The position numbers and the translations under genes are program-made. Below are positions 63,463-64,000 of a stretch of DNA of 64,000 nucleotides, in pieces. Origin of the DNA: Mesorhizobium escarrei. Lineage in GTDB: Bacteria; Pseudomonadota; Alphaproteobacteria; Rhizobiales; Rhizobiaceae. Under the pieces are notes generated by a model. The model did no database searches. It was not told where the DNA came from and saw only the letters and a program-made list of their open reading frames with translations. The stretch is from contig NZ_CAKXZT010000113.1 of the NCBI RefSeq assembly GCF_935825525.1, positions 1-64,000 of the forward strand. Direction: 5' to 3'. The first letter of the stretch is position 1; every line of letters starts with the position of its first letter.

Positions 63463-64000
63463 GAGCCGCTCCCGTCATCGATATCGACACGCGCGGACAG
63501 GCCCGGGACGAGGCGGCCAGGCAGTGGATTGCCGACAAGCCGGATCTTCACCGGAACGCGCTGGACGACGCGCACGAAATTCCCTGTCGCATTGTCTGCG
63601 GGAAGCAAGCTGAAAGCAGACCCGCTGCCGGGTGCAAAGCTGTCCACCACGCCTTCAAATGTCGCATTCGGATAGCCATCGACGGTAACACGCACATGCT
63701 GACCGGCCCGGATATGTTCGATCTGCGTTTCTTTGAAGTTCGCCACGACCCACAGATCGTTGACCGGAACGATATCGAGCAAGGAGGCGCCCGGCGCCAC
63801 AAGTCGGCCGATGCGAACCTGGCGGTTGCCGACGACGCCGCTGACCGGGGCACGTACCACTGTGTTGTCGAGGTCGATTTGAGCGAGTTCCTCTGCGGCC
63901 CGGGCTTGCGCTACGGCGGCTACGGCGGCTTCGCGTTGGGCGTCGAGAACAGCGATACGCTGCCGCTGTGCTTCCAGTGCTGCTGATGCTGCCTCCACGG
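63459..64000 (-). CDS. HlyD-family efflux adaptor (EmrA type), truncated by the window edge
   Basis: The visible 180 residues hold the second half of a membrane-fusion protein: a coiled coil (LEAQRQRIAVLDAQREAAVA), the lipoyl half LAQIDLDNTVVRAPVSGVVG, and the beta barrel TFEGVVDSFAPGSGSAFSLL. The frame runs on past base 64000, so the N terminus with the membrane anchor is outside. Coupled to the transporter by a 4-bp overlap. Confidence 0.9.
   Translation of the reverse strand, partial: VEAASAALEAQRQRIAVLDAQREAAVAAVAQARAAEELAQIDLDNTVVRAPVSGVVGNRQVRIGRLVAPGASLLDIVPVNDLWVVANFKETQIEHIRAGQHVRVTVDGYPNATFEGVVDSFAPGSGSAFSLLPADNATGNFVRVVQRVPVKIRLVGNPLPGRLVPGLSARVDIDDGSGS

Noticed and set aside
33119..64000. 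An integrative element with defined ends
   Set aside because: No integrase, relaxase, tRNA or direct-repeat att site is visible inside the window, so ends cannot be drawn.

Overview
The window looks like chromosomal DNA of a Mesorhizobium-type alphaproteobacterium (Hyphomicrobiales). The case rests on high-GC codon use, the gene order rho - hemJ - hemE - [origin] - ppsR - maf - aroE - coaE - dnaQ - secB (typical of rhizobial and Caulobacter-like origins), intergenic palindromic mosaic repeats of the rhizobial kind, and alphaproteobacterial versions of secB, fxsA, a Tim44-like adaptor, phaZ and FixJ-type response regulators. No rRNA, tRNA, CRISPR array, integrase or transposase was found.

Region 1 (1-13 kb) surrounds a probable chromosomal replication origin at 3185-3587. 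To its left hemE, hemJ and rho run leftward. To its right ppsR, maf, aroE, coaE and dnaQ run rightward. secB, a shattered serine hydrolase and fxsA run leftward again, and the Tim44-like gene, mltA, an Smr gene and an XRE regulator run rightward. Region 2 (13-33 kb) is mostly metabolic: a transglutaminase-like protease, PHB depolymerase, RlpA, and a sulfur cluster (Rrf2 regulator, a frameshifted FAD protein, cystathionine beta-synthase, cystathionine gamma-lyase) that reads as a reverse-transsulfuration unit. It continues with a GlxA-type regulator, a DddP-like M24 protein, an isochorismatase-fold hydrolase, an orphan Tat-type oligopeptide-binding protein, a cysteine-synthase-like plus PLP-decarboxylase pair, and a large winged-helix/BTAD/TPR regulator. 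Regions 1 and 2 carry at least ten copies of intergenic palindromic repeats.

Region 3 (about 33-64 kb) differs. No copy of those repeats is seen after 33.12 kb, and gene remnants are frequent (DUF5996, GAF-cyclase, DUF1810, GNAT, an alpha/beta hydrolase tail, a partial SDR duplicate). The intact genes are small redox, stress and signalling functions: L,D-transpeptidase with a betaine-binding-like protein, alpha/beta hydrolases, an isochorismatase-fold hydrolase, an MBL protein, a BFD-type ferredoxin next to an exported FMN enzyme, an orphan cytochrome b, an MscS channel with a cyclic-nucleotide domain, pirin, SDR, cupin, CBS pair, GST, HD protein and an EmrAB-like efflux pair. Signalling is heavy: a MASE4-type kinase, a soluble kinase, and an operon of a MASE1/multi-PAS kinase with two FixJ-like regulators and a lone receiver.

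The most interesting regulatory signal is a 65-bp promoter-like module present three times in region 3 (38146-38210, 39077-39141, 50928-50992). Each has a near-perfect ATACCGCGGTAT palindrome followed, at identical spacing and on the minus strand, by conserved -35-like and -10-like blocks. It places an exported hydrolase, a small secreted protein and a soluble histidine kinase under one apparent activator. This points to an undescribed regulon, possibly run by the FixJ-type regulators encoded nearby.
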